A stretch of DNA of 64,000 nucleotides from Litorilituus sediminis (lineage in GTDB: Bacteria > Pseudomonadota > Gammaproteobacteria > Enterobacterales > Alteromonadaceae), in contig NZ_CP034759.1 of assembly GCF_004295665.1 (NCBI RefSeq), positions 1,178,001-1,242,000 of the forward strand, written 5' to 3'. The translations under genes were made by a program, and so were the position numbers. Shown in pieces: positions 27,478 to 35,984 of this stretch. Under the pieces are notes generated by a model that was given only the letters and a program-made list of their open reading frames with translations, had not been told where the DNA came from and searched no databases. Each line of letters begins with the position of its first letter. The first letter of the stretch is position 1.

Positions 27478-29592
27478 TTAAACGAAATAATCGACACCAG
27501 TTGCTGAAGAATTAAACAAACCAGCAGACAAGACATGTTCGCTTGCCTCAACATCATCCTGAGCTAATCTGCCTCGAGCATTACCTTCACCTGCTAAGTT
27601 TTGTTCTTCATCACTTCCTTGACTATTTTGTTGCTCTACATTTGCTCCGCCAACATCAACCCCCTGCTCAGATAACATATCGCGTAGTTTGTGCATGTTT
27701 TGCTCTAATGCATCTTTTGCTTGCTGATTTTGCACAACAAAGTTTACCGAGGCTTGCTCAGCTTGTAAGTTGACTCTAACTTGCATATTGCCAAATTCAG
27801 GGGGATCTAATGAAATCTCAAACTGCTGCAGCTTTTGTGAAATCACTAACATCACTTTATCTTTAACGGCGTTAGCAAAATCTTTTCTAAAAATAGAAAT
27901 CGTTTCTTGCTGCAGGGCAACATTATTCTTCTGAATATGAGCGACATCGCCAGCAACATTATGTACTAAGCTCTCCGCAGCTTGCATCGCTTGACTAACT
28001 TGGCTTGAAACACTGTTATAATTTAATGGCTCAGCCATTGCTCGAGCATGACTGGGCGATTGAGTAACATTAGCTTCATTCTTAGTATTACCCGATACAT
28101 TTTTCTCATTCACATTCGGTGTTTGTTTAACCTGCAACTCAGCTTCTTTCTCTTTAGCCTTACTTTCTAACTCAGCATTGTCATCTTGATTTAACTGCTC
28201 ACTTTGCTGCTGGGATGTTTGTAAAGCAGACTCAGTACGCGAATTTATCACCCGGTTTTGATTAGCCGGGTTAGTTTCATTTGCAGGGGTATTCGCCATA
28301 GCTACGGCTTTATTCTCTTCAGGCTTTATAATTGGCGGAGTCTTAGTTGCGCTATAGTCCTGCTCTGTCACTTCGCCAGCTTTCTGAGTTACCTTCACAT
28401 GACCTGTGGTAGCGGTATCAGTGGCTTTGCTTTCTTTATCTGACGGCTTTGCCATACTAATAGCAACAGCCTCTTTATCTTGACCGTTTAGAGACTTGTC
28501 TGCTGATAAAGTAGCCTTAGTTGCTGCTTGCTCTAGCACATCACTTTCTTCAACGACACTCTGACTACCAGATACTAACTGTTTGCTCTCTTGTCCATCA
28601 TCAGCGCTAGTAACAGCATCAACTTTTCCAGATTGCTGTATTACCTTATCTATAACGACTTCTGATTTGCTATGCTTGGATACTTTAGCTGACTCATCCA
28701 GCAATTGCGCATTTCTGCCTTGTTCTGTAGCAACCTTTTCTTCACCACCAGCTAGTGCTGCCTTAATCTCTGCCTGCAATGACTTAACTTTGCTATCAGG
28801 TAGCTCTTGCTGTAGCTGTGGCTTTACTTCTGTCGTAGAACTTTTAGCAGTTGCATTTACTTTTTGCTCTGATGCCACTTGCTGTTTTGCCGCTAATGCT
28901 TCTGGCGTTAACTGTTGGTTTTTCAACGATTGCGCTAACACTTCTTTATCAGTCACGCTAGCACTTGAGTCTTTAACAACCGACTTACTTGGTAAGCTTT
29001 CAATAAACTCTTTTAAGGTATGCTCTGTTTTGCTTTGTGTTTTAACCAGCATATCGTTATCTGAACTTTGCTGTGTCGGCACCGCCTCTTTTACTACTTG
29101 ACTCTGTACATTAACACGATGACTTTCTTGCTTATTTGCACTTGGATTTAATGCTTGATCTGATTGATACAATAAAGAGATAAACTCTTCAGACTGAGTC
29201 AAAGTTTTGTCAGCTTGCCCTGCTTTACTTTGCGTTTCTGCTGACGTTAGCTTAGTTTCAGCATCACTTTGATTTTTGTCCGCACTCTCCTGGCTATTAT
29301 TACTATCACCATTAGCTTGCTCATTGTCAGCCGATGACGATATTTTGCCATCTTGCTCTGCTGAACTGTCATTACTTGCCGCAACGTTTTTATCAGTATC
29401 ATGAGCAACAATCTTGCGTTCATTGAGCAATACATCTTGCTTATCGCCATTACGACTCTTTGCCACTTCTTTATCAACTAACGAAGAGAATATGCTGTTT
29501 TCAGTGCTAGATTCCTGCTGAGCATCAAAATTTTTATTATTTATTTCAGTATCTTGAGTTGTGATAGCTGATAGTATATTCATTTGTTGCAT
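27478..29592 (-). CDS. fliK: Flagellar hook-length control protein FliK
   Basis: Secreted molecular ruler that measures hook length and flips FlhB. The ATG at 29592 gives 704 residues, much longer than the roughly 400 of Salmonella FliK. The first 550 residues are low-complexity, rich in Ser, Gln, Lys, Glu and Ala. The C-terminal Flg_hook domain is clear (MLVISQKLQQFEISLDPPEFGNMQVRVNLQ, then VNFVVQNQQAKDALEQNMHKLRDMLSEQGV). The nominal frame reaches a TTG at 29637 but that has no ribosome site. A repeat array with sigma-54-like cores precedes it. Confidence 0.92.
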   Translation of the reverse strand: MQQMNILSAITTQDTEINNKNFDAQQESSTENSIFSSLVDKEVAKSRNGDKQDVLLNERKIVAHDTDKNVAASNDSSAEQDGKISSSADNEQANGDSNNSQESADKNQSDAETKLTSAETQSKAGQADKTLTQSEEFISLLYQSDQALNPSANKQESHRVNVQSQVVKEAVPTQQSSDNDMLVKTQSKTEHTLKEFIESLPSKSVVKDSSASVTDKEVLAQSLKNQQLTPEALAAKQQVASEQKVNATAKSSTTEVKPQLQQELPDSKVKSLQAEIKAALAGGEEKVATEQGRNAQLLDESAKVSKHSKSEVVIDKVIQQSGKVDAVTSADDGQESKQLVSGSQSVVEESDVLEQAATKATLSADKSLNGQDKEAVAISMAKPSDKESKATDTATTGHVKVTQKAGEVTEQDYSATKTPPIIKPEENKAVAMANTPANETNPANQNRVINSRTESALQTSQQQSEQLNQDDNAELESKAKEKEAELQVKQTPNVNEKNVSGNTKNEANVTQSPSHARAMAEPLNYNSVSSQVSQAMQAAESLVHNVAGDVAHIQKNNVALQQETISIFRKDFANAVKDKVMLVISQKLQQFEISLDPPEFGNMQVRVNLQAEQASVNFVVQNQQAKDALEQNMHKLRDMLSEQGVDVGGANVEQQNSQGSDEEQNLAGEGNARGRLAQDDVEASEHVLSAGLFNSSATGVDYFV

Positions 29593-29734
29593 AATAAACC
29601 CAATAGTAAAATAACGACTAGTTTTTGCCTTTGCCAAGCTTCACTAAAATGTGAGTGCAATGCCTAATTGTGCTAATTTAATCAATTCCCTTGCACTACC
29701 GATAAAGTACAAGCAAGGTGCTACAGACTTTTAA

Positions 29735-29789
29735 TGCAATAACTATTCCATTTACAATAACTACTCCATCCGCAATAACTATTCCATTC
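29735..29789 (-). promoter_or_regulatory. Three 18-bp tandem repeats carrying sigma-54-like cores (fliK)
   Basis: Three copies with an exact 18-bp period start at 29736, 29754 and 29772. On the minus strand the outer copies read TGGAATAGTTATTGCA (29735-29750) and TGGAATAGTTATTGCG (29771-29786), each with GG and GC at -24/-12 spacing plus TTGC. The middle copy ends TTGTA and loses the GC. The array is in the fliJ-fliK gap, about 140 bp before fliK; no other -24/-12 match was found there. Confidence 0.55.
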
Positions 29790-29803
29790 ACAAGGAAACA
29801 AGG

Positions 29804-30250
29804 TTACAAATTGAGTTTACGGCGAACAAATTGCTGTGTAGCGATTTCATCAAACATTTTTTGCTCTTTCTTTAAAGCTAATTGCTGCGCTTTTTGTGCT
29901 CGCTTTTCTCGTAATGATTCTACTGCTTGAACTTTTTGTCGTTGGGCAAGCCATAAAGATTTACTTTGCTCAACCAAGGCTTTGGCTTGCTGCATGGCAA
30001 TTTCAACTTGCTCAGAGGCATGATCTAATTTTGAAATAAAGGCGTGATAATGAGTGTAGGTGCTGCTGTCTATGCCAAATTCAGCTCGTTGACTTAAACG
30101 CTTCATATATTCTAAACGGTAATCTGCCACCCCTTGCAGCCGTATAACATTCTGCTGATATTCATTTTCAGCCTTTTGTAACTGCTCTGCACATTGTCGC
30201 TCTTTATCTTGTTCAAACTTTAACAAGGTATCTAATTGTTTTGTTGCCAT
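29804..30250 (-). CDS. fliJ: Flagellar export protein FliJ
   Basis: Small coiled-coil stalk of the export ATPase complex that binds FliI/FliH and recycles chaperones. The 148-residue product is almost wholly helical, with heptads rich in Gln, Lys, Glu and Leu and the family features LLKFEQDKERQCAEQLQKAE at the start and REKRAQKAQQLALKKEQKMFDEIA near the end. It lies after fliI (36 bp) and ends the fliE-J operon. Confidence 0.92.
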   Translation of the reverse strand: MATKQLDTLLKFEQDKERQCAEQLQKAENEYQQNVIRLQGVADYRLEYMKRLSQRAEFGIDSSTYTHYHAFISKLDHASEQVEIAMQQAKALVEQSKSLWLAQRQKVQAVESLREKRAQKAQQLALKKEQKMFDEIATQQFVRRKLNL

Positions 30251-30286
30251 AACTATGTCTCTTAACTAGTTGCTCAAATCAACAAG

Positions 30287-31654
30287 CTACCCTTGAGCCT
30301 GAGCTGCATTCTGATTATTTGCATGGGCTGCGGCAATAATCTCTTGTAACTGGGTTAAGCTTTGCTCGTACGGAATGACTTCATTAATTTTCTGCTGTAG
30401 GAAAAAGTTAATAACGGGAACAACATTAATAGATTGATCAATACGTGGGTCACTGCCTTTGGTGTATGCACCAATTGCAATAAGATCTTTATTTTGCTGA
30501 TACAAGGCATAAATTTGTTTAAGTTGCCTTGCTAGCTCTTGATGCTCAGGTGAAGTGACCATAGGCATAACCCGGGAAATTGATGCCTCAACATCAATCG
30601 CAGGATAATGACCAGCATCAGCAAGCTCCCTTGAGAGCACAATATGACCATCAAGTATTGCTCTTGAAGCATCGGCAATCGGGTCTTGCAAATCATCACC
30701 TTCGGTGAGCACAGTATAAAATGCCGTGATAGAGCCTTGGCCTTCACCGCCATTACCAGCTCTTTCCACGAGTTGTGGTAATTTAGAAAATACCGATGGC
30801 GGATAACCTTTAGTGGCTGGTGGCTCACCAACCGCTAAGGCAATTTCCCGTTGTGCTTGCGCATAGCGAGTAAGTGAATCTAACAGTAACAGTACATTAA
30901 GACCTTGATCGCGAAAATACTCACTGATTTGTACAGCCGTTTCACAACCTTTTAATCGCATCAGAGGTGAATTATCAGCAGGTGCAGCCACCACAACGGA
31001 GCGCTCTCTACCTTCTTCACCTAAAATTTCTTCGATAAATTCTTTAACTTCTCGACCACGCTCTCCCACTAAACCAACCACAACCACATCTGCGGTTGTG
31101 CCTCGGGTCATCATGCCTAACAGCACACTTTTACCGACACCAGAGCCTGCAAAAAGGCCCATACGCTGACCTGTACCTACGGTGATAAAGCTATTAATAG
31201 AGCGAACCCCAACATCAAGAGGCTCTTTAATTGCGCGGCGCGATAAGGGATTAATCGGCTTGCTATCATAATGATATTCATCACTGGCTTTGATAGGCCC
31301 TTTACCATCTAAAGGTTTACCAACACCGTCAATAACACGACCTAATAACGCCATCGATAAGGGTAATTGTGATTTACTGGCAATGGGTAACACTCTTGCA
31401 CCTGGCAGAACGCCACGTAAACTTTCTTCAGGCATTAAGTAAGTAATATCTTGAGCAAAGCCAACGACTTCAGCAAGCAAATCGCCATGTGCCGTTTCAA
31501 CAATGCACTGACTACCAACATGTGCTTTTACGCCAACAGCCTCTAGCGTTAAGCCAACAACGCGAACTAAGCGGCCAGCAACTGGCTGCTTAAACTGATG
31601 AATAAATTGCTGGCTTTGCGCTAAGCGCTCAGAAAGGCGGAGACTATCAACCAT
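30287..31654 (-). CDS. fliI: Flagellum-specific ATPase FliI
   Basis: Type III export ATPase, related to F1-beta. ATG at 31654 is chosen because AGGGA lies eight bases upstream; a GTG two codons before is too close to that site. The 455-residue product has Walker [31 protein letters not shown], Walker [37 protein letters not shown] and the hexamer ending. Order fliH-fliI-fliJ is standard. Confidence 0.96.
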   Translation of the reverse strand: MVDSLRLSERLAQSQQFIHQFKQPVAGRLVRVVGLTLEAVGVKAHVGSQCIVETAHGDLLAEVVGFAQDITYLMPEESLRGVLPGARVLPIASKSQLPLSMALLGRVIDGVGKPLDGKGPIKASDEYHYDSKPINPLSRRAIKEPLDVGVRSINSFITVGTGQRMGLFAGSGVGKSVLLGMMTRGTTADVVVVGLVGERGREVKEFIEEILGEEGRERSVVVAAPADNSPLMRLKGCETAVQISEYFRDQGLNVLLLLDSLTRYAQAQREIALAVGEPPATKGYPPSVFSKLPQLVERAGNGGEGQGSITAFYTVLTEGDDLQDPIADASRAILDGHIVLSRELADAGHYPAIDVEASISRVMPMVTSPEHQELARQLKQIYALYQQNKDLIAIGAYTKGSDPRIDQSINVVPVINFFLQQKINEVIPYEQSLTQLQEIIAAAHANNQNAAQAQG

Positions 31655-31716
31655 AAACACAATCCCTACGAGTAAAACTTGATTGTGTCAAAAAACCATT
31701 ACTGATTTAACACAAA

Positions 31717-32511
31717 CTACTGATGCAAGGCATCCTGCAAGAAAGATTCCAACACTTGCTTTAAACGGGATTTCATTTGTAGATCGATATGTGATGTGCT
31801 GTTTTCTATCTGACAGCTACCTTGTGGATATTGCGGAGCCGGTAGTAAACGCCAGCCTTGCTCTTGAATATGATCACTGCCAAATTGCTGCTCGACTAAC
31901 TTAACATCCTCTGGATTTAAATAAATCTGTGTTTGTGTTTCATTACTTGGCAAGCTTTTAATGCCTGCGCTAATGGCTGACATTAAAATATCTGGATTAG
32001 TTTTTGCCTCTTGTAAGACAACGGCTTCAGTTAATTGCACCACTAAGTTTAACAACTGCTCTTCAACATTTTTTTCAACGCTGGCTAACGGCTGATGCAG
32101 TTGCTCAATAAGGCTTTGCCAATTTTCTGCCTGCTTAGCAATGGTTTCTTGCCCTTGCTCTAAACCTATGGCGTTGCCTTCTTCTATGCCCTGTATTTTA
32201 CCGTCTTCAATGCCTTTGGCTTTACCTTCTTCGTATCCCGTGGCAAAGCCTTCTTCTTTACCTTGGCTAAAACCTTCTTGATAGGCTGACTGTCTAATTT
32301 CTTCAATTTCTTGTGCGGTTAACGGCACAGGCTCAGGCTCTGCCGCTTGAGGCGGCTCGTAAACCCAGCCTTCCTGCTTACCAAACGCATTGGTTTTAAT
32401 TTCTTCTTCAGCACTTGGTCTTTTTTGCACATCCGGCAAAGGCCAAACATCAAGATCTTCTTGTTGCTTGGCTTTAATAATTTTAACGGGTGGACCACCT
32501 AACTCTTTCAT
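31717..32511 (-). CDS. fliH: Flagellar export ATPase regulator FliH
   Basis: Negative regulator and peripheral stalk of FliI. The 264-residue protein has a Pro/Glu-rich N-terminus and a striking run of Gly-spaced repeats (GFSQGKEEGFATGYEEGKAKGIEDGKIQGIEEG..., about residues 79-125): the GxxxG helix repeat known in FliH. The C-terminal domain resembles V-ATPase subunit E. The start is ATG at 32511, 36 bp after fliG. Confidence 0.94.
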   Translation of the reverse strand: MKELGGPPVKIIKAKQQEDLDVWPLPDVQKRPSAEEEIKTNAFGKQEGWVYEPPQAAEPEPVPLTAQEIEEIRQSAYQEGFSQGKEEGFATGYEEGKAKGIEDGKIQGIEEGNAIGLEQGQETIAKQAENWQSLIEQLHQPLASVEKNVEEQLLNLVVQLTEAVVLQEAKTNPDILMSAISAGIKSLPSNETQTQIYLNPEDVKLVEQQFGSDHIQEQGWRLLPAPQYPQGSCQIENSTSHIDLQMKSRLKQVLESFLQDALHQ

Positions 32512-32547
32512 ACTTAAACCTTGCTTTAACCTACTTCACACAAGTCA

Positions 32548-33606
32548 TTATAAGAACTCGTCACCGCCACCACCGCCGCCAAGCATAATTTCACCGGCGT
32601 CAGATAATCGTCTAGCCACAGACAAGATTTCTTTTTGTGCCGCTTCAACTTCACTAATGCGCACAGGTCCCATAGCTTCAAGATCATCAACAAGCATTTC
32701 TGCAGCACGTTTAGACATATTACTAAGGATTTTTTCTTTCAAGGCATCATCTGTACCTTTAATCGCTTTCATCAAGGCTTCTTGCTGTACTTCACGTAGA
32801 ATAGCCTGCATGCCTCTATCATCAACATCAGCTAAGTTTTCAAAGACAAACATTAAGTCTTGAATTTGCTGACTCATTTCTTCATCGTTTTCACGAATTG
32901 AATCCATCAACATGCCTTCAACATTGGTATCTAGATAGTTCATAATATCTGCCGCTGCTTTTAAGCCGCCCATTTTCGCAGCTTGCGCACCCGCTTGACC
33001 AGCAAATTGTTTTTCCATAATCTCATTAAGCTCTTGCAATGCCGCAGGCTGTACTTCTTCAAGGTTGGCAATACGCATCATTAAATCTAAACGAACTTTT
33101 TCAGTAAATTGACCAATAATTTCCGCTGATTGTTCTGGCTCTAAATATGATAAAACAATGGTTTGAATTTGCGGGTGCTCATTACGAATAATATTAGCGA
33201 CCTGTTTAGAGTCCATCCATTTCAATGAATCTAAACCTTTAGCGCCACCGCCCATAACGATTTGATCGATTAAGTTACCCGCTTTATCTTCACCTAATGC
33301 AGCGGTTAGTGCTTTACGAACAAACTCTTCACTTTGGAAACCTATTGTCGAGAAGTTTTGAATTTCTTGAATAAACAGTTTATGTACCGCGGTAATTTTT
33401 TCTTGAGTAAAGTCTTCCATCGCTGCCATCACAGTACCCACTTGTTGAACCTGCTTTGGCTCTAAGTGTTTTAGGATTTGCGCAGCATCTTCTTCTGATA
33501 AACTCAATAAAAGTATTGCGGCTTTTTCGGCACCCTCAAGTTTATCAACATCAAAACCTGTGGGTGCGGCGGCTAATTCGCCGACTGATTGTGCTTCATC
33601 ACTCAT
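32548..33606 (-). CDS. fliG: Flagellar motor switch protein FliG
   Basis: Rotor protein that takes torque from the stator. The 352-residue product shows the N-terminal FliF-binding domain (LEGAEKAAILLLSLSEEDAAQILKHLEPKQVQQVG), the middle domain with EHPQ (NEHPQIQTIVLSYL) and the C-terminal torque helix with charged residues MSKRAAEMLVDDLEAMGPVRISEVEAAQKEIL. It ends in six consecutive Gly followed by DEFL. The start overlaps the end of fliF by 8 bases. Confidence 0.97.
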   Translation of the reverse strand: MSDEAQSVGELAAAPTGFDVDKLEGAEKAAILLLSLSEEDAAQILKHLEPKQVQQVGTVMAAMEDFTQEKITAVHKLFIQEIQNFSTIGFQSEEFVRKALTAALGEDKAGNLIDQIVMGGGAKGLDSLKWMDSKQVANIIRNEHPQIQTIVLSYLEPEQSAEIIGQFTEKVRLDLMMRIANLEEVQPAALQELNEIMEKQFAGQAGAQAAKMGGLKAAADIMNYLDTNVEGMLMDSIRENDEEMSQQIQDLMFVFENLADVDDRGMQAILREVQQEALMKAIKGTDDALKEKILSNMSKRAAEMLVDDLEAMGPVRISEVEAAQKEILSVARRLSDAGEIMLGGGGGGDEFL

Positions 33607-35335
33607 CTTCGTTCAACCAACTTTTCACTACTTGCGATGATAGTTCAGGCTCATTTGCAACAAGCGCTCGAACCGCTTTTAATACATCTTCATCTCGATG
33701 AAGATCGGGTAACTGTAAGCTACCATCAGGGGCAAAACCAACGGCACCTTCATCAAACTCTGATGTTAACATGTCCATGGTTTCATCACCTAAGTCTATA
33801 TGACTATCAAGTGATTTATCGCCATAATCTTCTGGTGTTTGCTCAGGGTTGATTAAGCGTTTTAACATTGGCCTAATAACCGCAAAGATTAATACGATAA
33901 TAACTATTGCAGCTAATACTAGCTTAACTATTTTAAAGAACTCTGGCTGCTTCCAAAATGGTAGCTCTTCTTCAACCCCTAAATCGGGACGATTAAACGG
34001 AATAGTGACCACTTCTAAAATATCACCGCGTTGTAAATCAAAGCCGATACTACCTTGTAATAAGCGGCGAATAGAAGCTAGCTCCGCCACTGAACGTGGT
34101 TGTTGTGTACTCTGTGTTGCGTTTTCTTCAGCGCCATCTGCTGGCGCACCTGCTGCACTGGTTACATAATCAAGCGCAACAGAAACACTCACTCGACGCA
34201 CAATACCCGCTTGCTGTTTAGTGTGACTAATGGCTTCATCTAACTCATAGTTTTTCGTTGATTCACTGTGTTTGCGACTTGGCAGTACTTTCTTTTGACC
34301 ACCGGTAGCATTTTCAGGAATAGCTGATTCTAATGGCGGCTGGTTGGTTAACGCGCCAGGAATACCACCAACATTGCCACCTATGCTAGTATCTTCAACT
34401 TTCATTTCACTGCGCAATGCAGGTAAGTCTGAATTGTAACGACGTTGTGTTTCTTCTACATTGGTAAAATCCATAGTAACGTCGACCTGTGCGGTATAAT
34501 TACCTAAGCCAACCACCGGAATTAAAATGCTATCAATTTTATCTAAATATTCTTGCTCGCGTTTTTGTTCAATTTCAAACTCTTTGCGTGAGCGCGATGA
34601 AATGGAATCTTGCGAGCCAGAGTTTAATAAGCGACCATTTTGATCCGTTACTGTCACTCTGTTTGGACTTAAGCCTTGAACGGCAGAAGCGACAATATCT
34701 ACTACTGAATCAACTTCTTCTTCTGATAAAATTCTGCCACGCTGCATGGTTAATACCACAGTGGCTGATGGATTTTTCTCTCGACGGGCAAAAACATTTT
34801 CACGTGGAATAGCAAGTAATACTTTAGCGCGTGCAATACTTTGTAATTGCTCTATGGTTTTTGCTAGTTGTTGCTCTCGGCCAAATTTAAGTCTTTCGCG
34901 CTCAAGGCGCTGGCTAACACCAAACCCCATATCTTTCATTAAGACTTCTTCACCTTGAGCTGGTTCCTCGGTTAAGCCTTCGCGAGCAAGCAACAATTTA
35001 ATATTTTGATATTCTTCAGCAGGAACGGAAATAGTGTTGTTTTCTTGACGGTAATCAACTTTATTTGCGTCAAGAAAATCCATGGTTTTAATCAATTGTT
35101 GGGTCGGCAATTTCGTTAAGAAACGATATTCAGGCTCACTAGCAAGAATGATGATAAACACTGCAATAGCTAAACAAATGGCTAAGGCAACAACTAGTGT
35201 GATTTGTCTTAATACATCAATATTTCCTAAACTCGCTGATAAACCTGACTTTTGCTCTTCTACAGCAGAGTCTGATTCACTGGCAAGTAAATCTGTACTG
35301 TTATCGGCTGTTACCATGGCATTTGTATCGGACAC
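33599..35335 (-). CDS. fliF: Flagellar MS-ring protein FliF (GTG start)
   Basis: Forms the MS ring in the inner membrane and templates the basal body. The 578-residue product has two membrane helices (about 47-69 and 463-485) around a large periplasmic region with ring-building motifs (ARVLLAIPRENVFARREKNPSATVVLTM, SVVDIVASAVQGLSPNRVTVTDQNG). The C-terminal tail, ending VVKSWLNEDE, binds FliG. The start is GTG at 35335 with GGAG eight bases upstream. Confidence 0.97.
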   Translation of the reverse strand: MSDTNAMVTADNSTDLLASESDSAVEEQKSGLSASLGNIDVLRQITLVVALAICLAIAVFIIILASEPEYRFLTKLPTQQLIKTMDFLDANKVDYRQENNTISVPAEEYQNIKLLLAREGLTEEPAQGEEVLMKDMGFGVSQRLERERLKFGREQQLAKTIEQLQSIARAKVLLAIPRENVFARREKNPSATVVLTMQRGRILSEEEVDSVVDIVASAVQGLSPNRVTVTDQNGRLLNSGSQDSISSRSRKEFEIEQKREQEYLDKIDSILIPVVGLGNYTAQVDVTMDFTNVEETQRRYNSDLPALRSEMKVEDTSIGGNVGGIPGALTNQPPLESAIPENATGGQKKVLPSRKHSESTKNYELDEAISHTKQQAGIVRRVSVSVALDYVTSAAGAPADGAEENATQSTQQPRSVAELASIRRLLQGSIGFDLQRGDILEVVTIPFNRPDLGVEEELPFWKQPEFFKIVKLVLAAIVIIVLIFAVIRPMLKRLINPEQTPEDYGDKSLDSHIDLGDETMDMLTSEFDEGAVGFAPDGSLQLPDLHRDEDVLKAVRALVANEPELSSQVVKSWLNEDE

Positions 35336-35401
35336 TTCAAATTCTCCGCTAAGCTTTTATTTTTATCTTAATCTAGTGAAACTTTACTGGGTAATTCTTA
35401 A

Positions 35402-35755
35402 TTACACTGGCATACTCATAATTTCTTTGTATGCTTCAACTAGCTTATTTCTCACCTGCACTGTCGCATCTAAGGCAATACCTGACTTGGAAGACGCGAT
35501 CATCACTTCACCTAATGACACGCTTTTATCGCCCATTTCAAAGGCGGCTTTCTTCTCGCCAGCATCCTTTTGTAGCTCATTCACGGTTTTTAACGCATCC
35601 GTTAACATATTGCCGAAATTGCTACTCGATGAGTTCACCTTACCTAGGCTATCAACAGCCATGTCATCACCACCAACGGCTGGTAGCTTATTACCCATCG
35701 CCTGCATAGACATGCTTTGCATTTGTGCATATAAAGAATTGCTTTTGATATCCAT
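35402..35755 (-). CDS. fliE: Flagellar rod/MS-ring junction protein FliE
   Basis: Small secreted adaptor between the MS ring and rod. ATG at 35755 with GAGAG seven bases upstream gives 117 residues; the frame extends to a TTG seven codons earlier without support. The C-terminal family block is clear (SNFGNMLTDALKTVNELQKDAG, SLGEVMIASSKSGIALDATVQVRNKLVEAYKEIMSMPV). It is first in the fliEFGHIJ operon, behind a sigma-54 element at 35811-35826. Confidence 0.95.
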   Translation of the reverse strand: MDIKSNSLYAQMQSMSMQAMGNKLPAVGGDDMAVDSLGKVNSSSSNFGNMLTDALKTVNELQKDAGEKKAAFEMGDKSVSLGEVMIASSKSGIALDATVQVRNKLVEAYKEIMSMPV

Positions 35756-35810
35756 GGTAACGCTCTCTTGTGTCAATAAATTAACTTCACAGTGTATTAC
35801 TAGCTAAAGC

Positions 35811-35826
35811 TGCAAGCTTAATGCCA
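35811..35826 (-). promoter_or_regulatory. Sigma-54 promoter of fliE operon
   Basis: The minus strand reads TGGCATTAAGCTTGCA: TGGCA and TTGCA match the consensus TGGCAC-N5-TTGCA with exact -24/-12 spacing. It lies 56 bp before the fliE ATG. FliE-J operons are sigma-54 dependent in Vibrio and Pseudomonas, which supports it. Confidence 0.85.
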
Positions 35827-35875
35827 ACAAAAGAGTTGTTAGAAAAATAATGGTAGGATTTATCGGAAGCGCAGA

Positions 35876-35907
35876 CAGCACGGTAGCTAAGAAAATCTAC
35901 CGTGCTG
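35876..35907. repeat. Perfect 11-bp inverted repeat between flrC and fliE
   Basis: CAGCACGGTAG (35876-35886) and CTACCGTGCTG (35897-35907) are perfectly complementary with a 10-nt loop. Neither strand has a T-run directly after it. It is the most stable hairpin in the gap and may end flrC transcripts together with the A/T-rich repeats beside it, but this is an inference. Confidence 0.6.
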
Positions 35908-35913
35908 CATTAC

Positions 35914-35969
35914 TACTGGTAAAAAAGTACTGATAAAAAATTACTGATAAAAAATTACTGATAAAATGT
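35914..35969. repeat. Four 14-bp tandem repeats downstream of flrC
   Basis: Units start at 35914, 35928, 35942 and 35956: TACTGGTAAAAAAG, TACTGATAAAAAAT twice, and TACTGATAAAATGT. The period is exactly 14 bp. The array ends 15 bp from the flrC stop codon. It probably arose by slippage; no function is known. Confidence 0.7.
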
Positions 35970-35984
35970 CAGTTTGAAGGAGAA

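Noticed and set aside
28583..29101. 172-codon open frame on plus strand over fliK
   Set aside because: Antisense to low-complexity fliK, Ser/Cys-rich shadow without start signal.
35914..35969. Short repeats considered as a CRISPR array
   Set aside because: Units are 14 bp with no spacers and no cas genes; simple tandem repeat.
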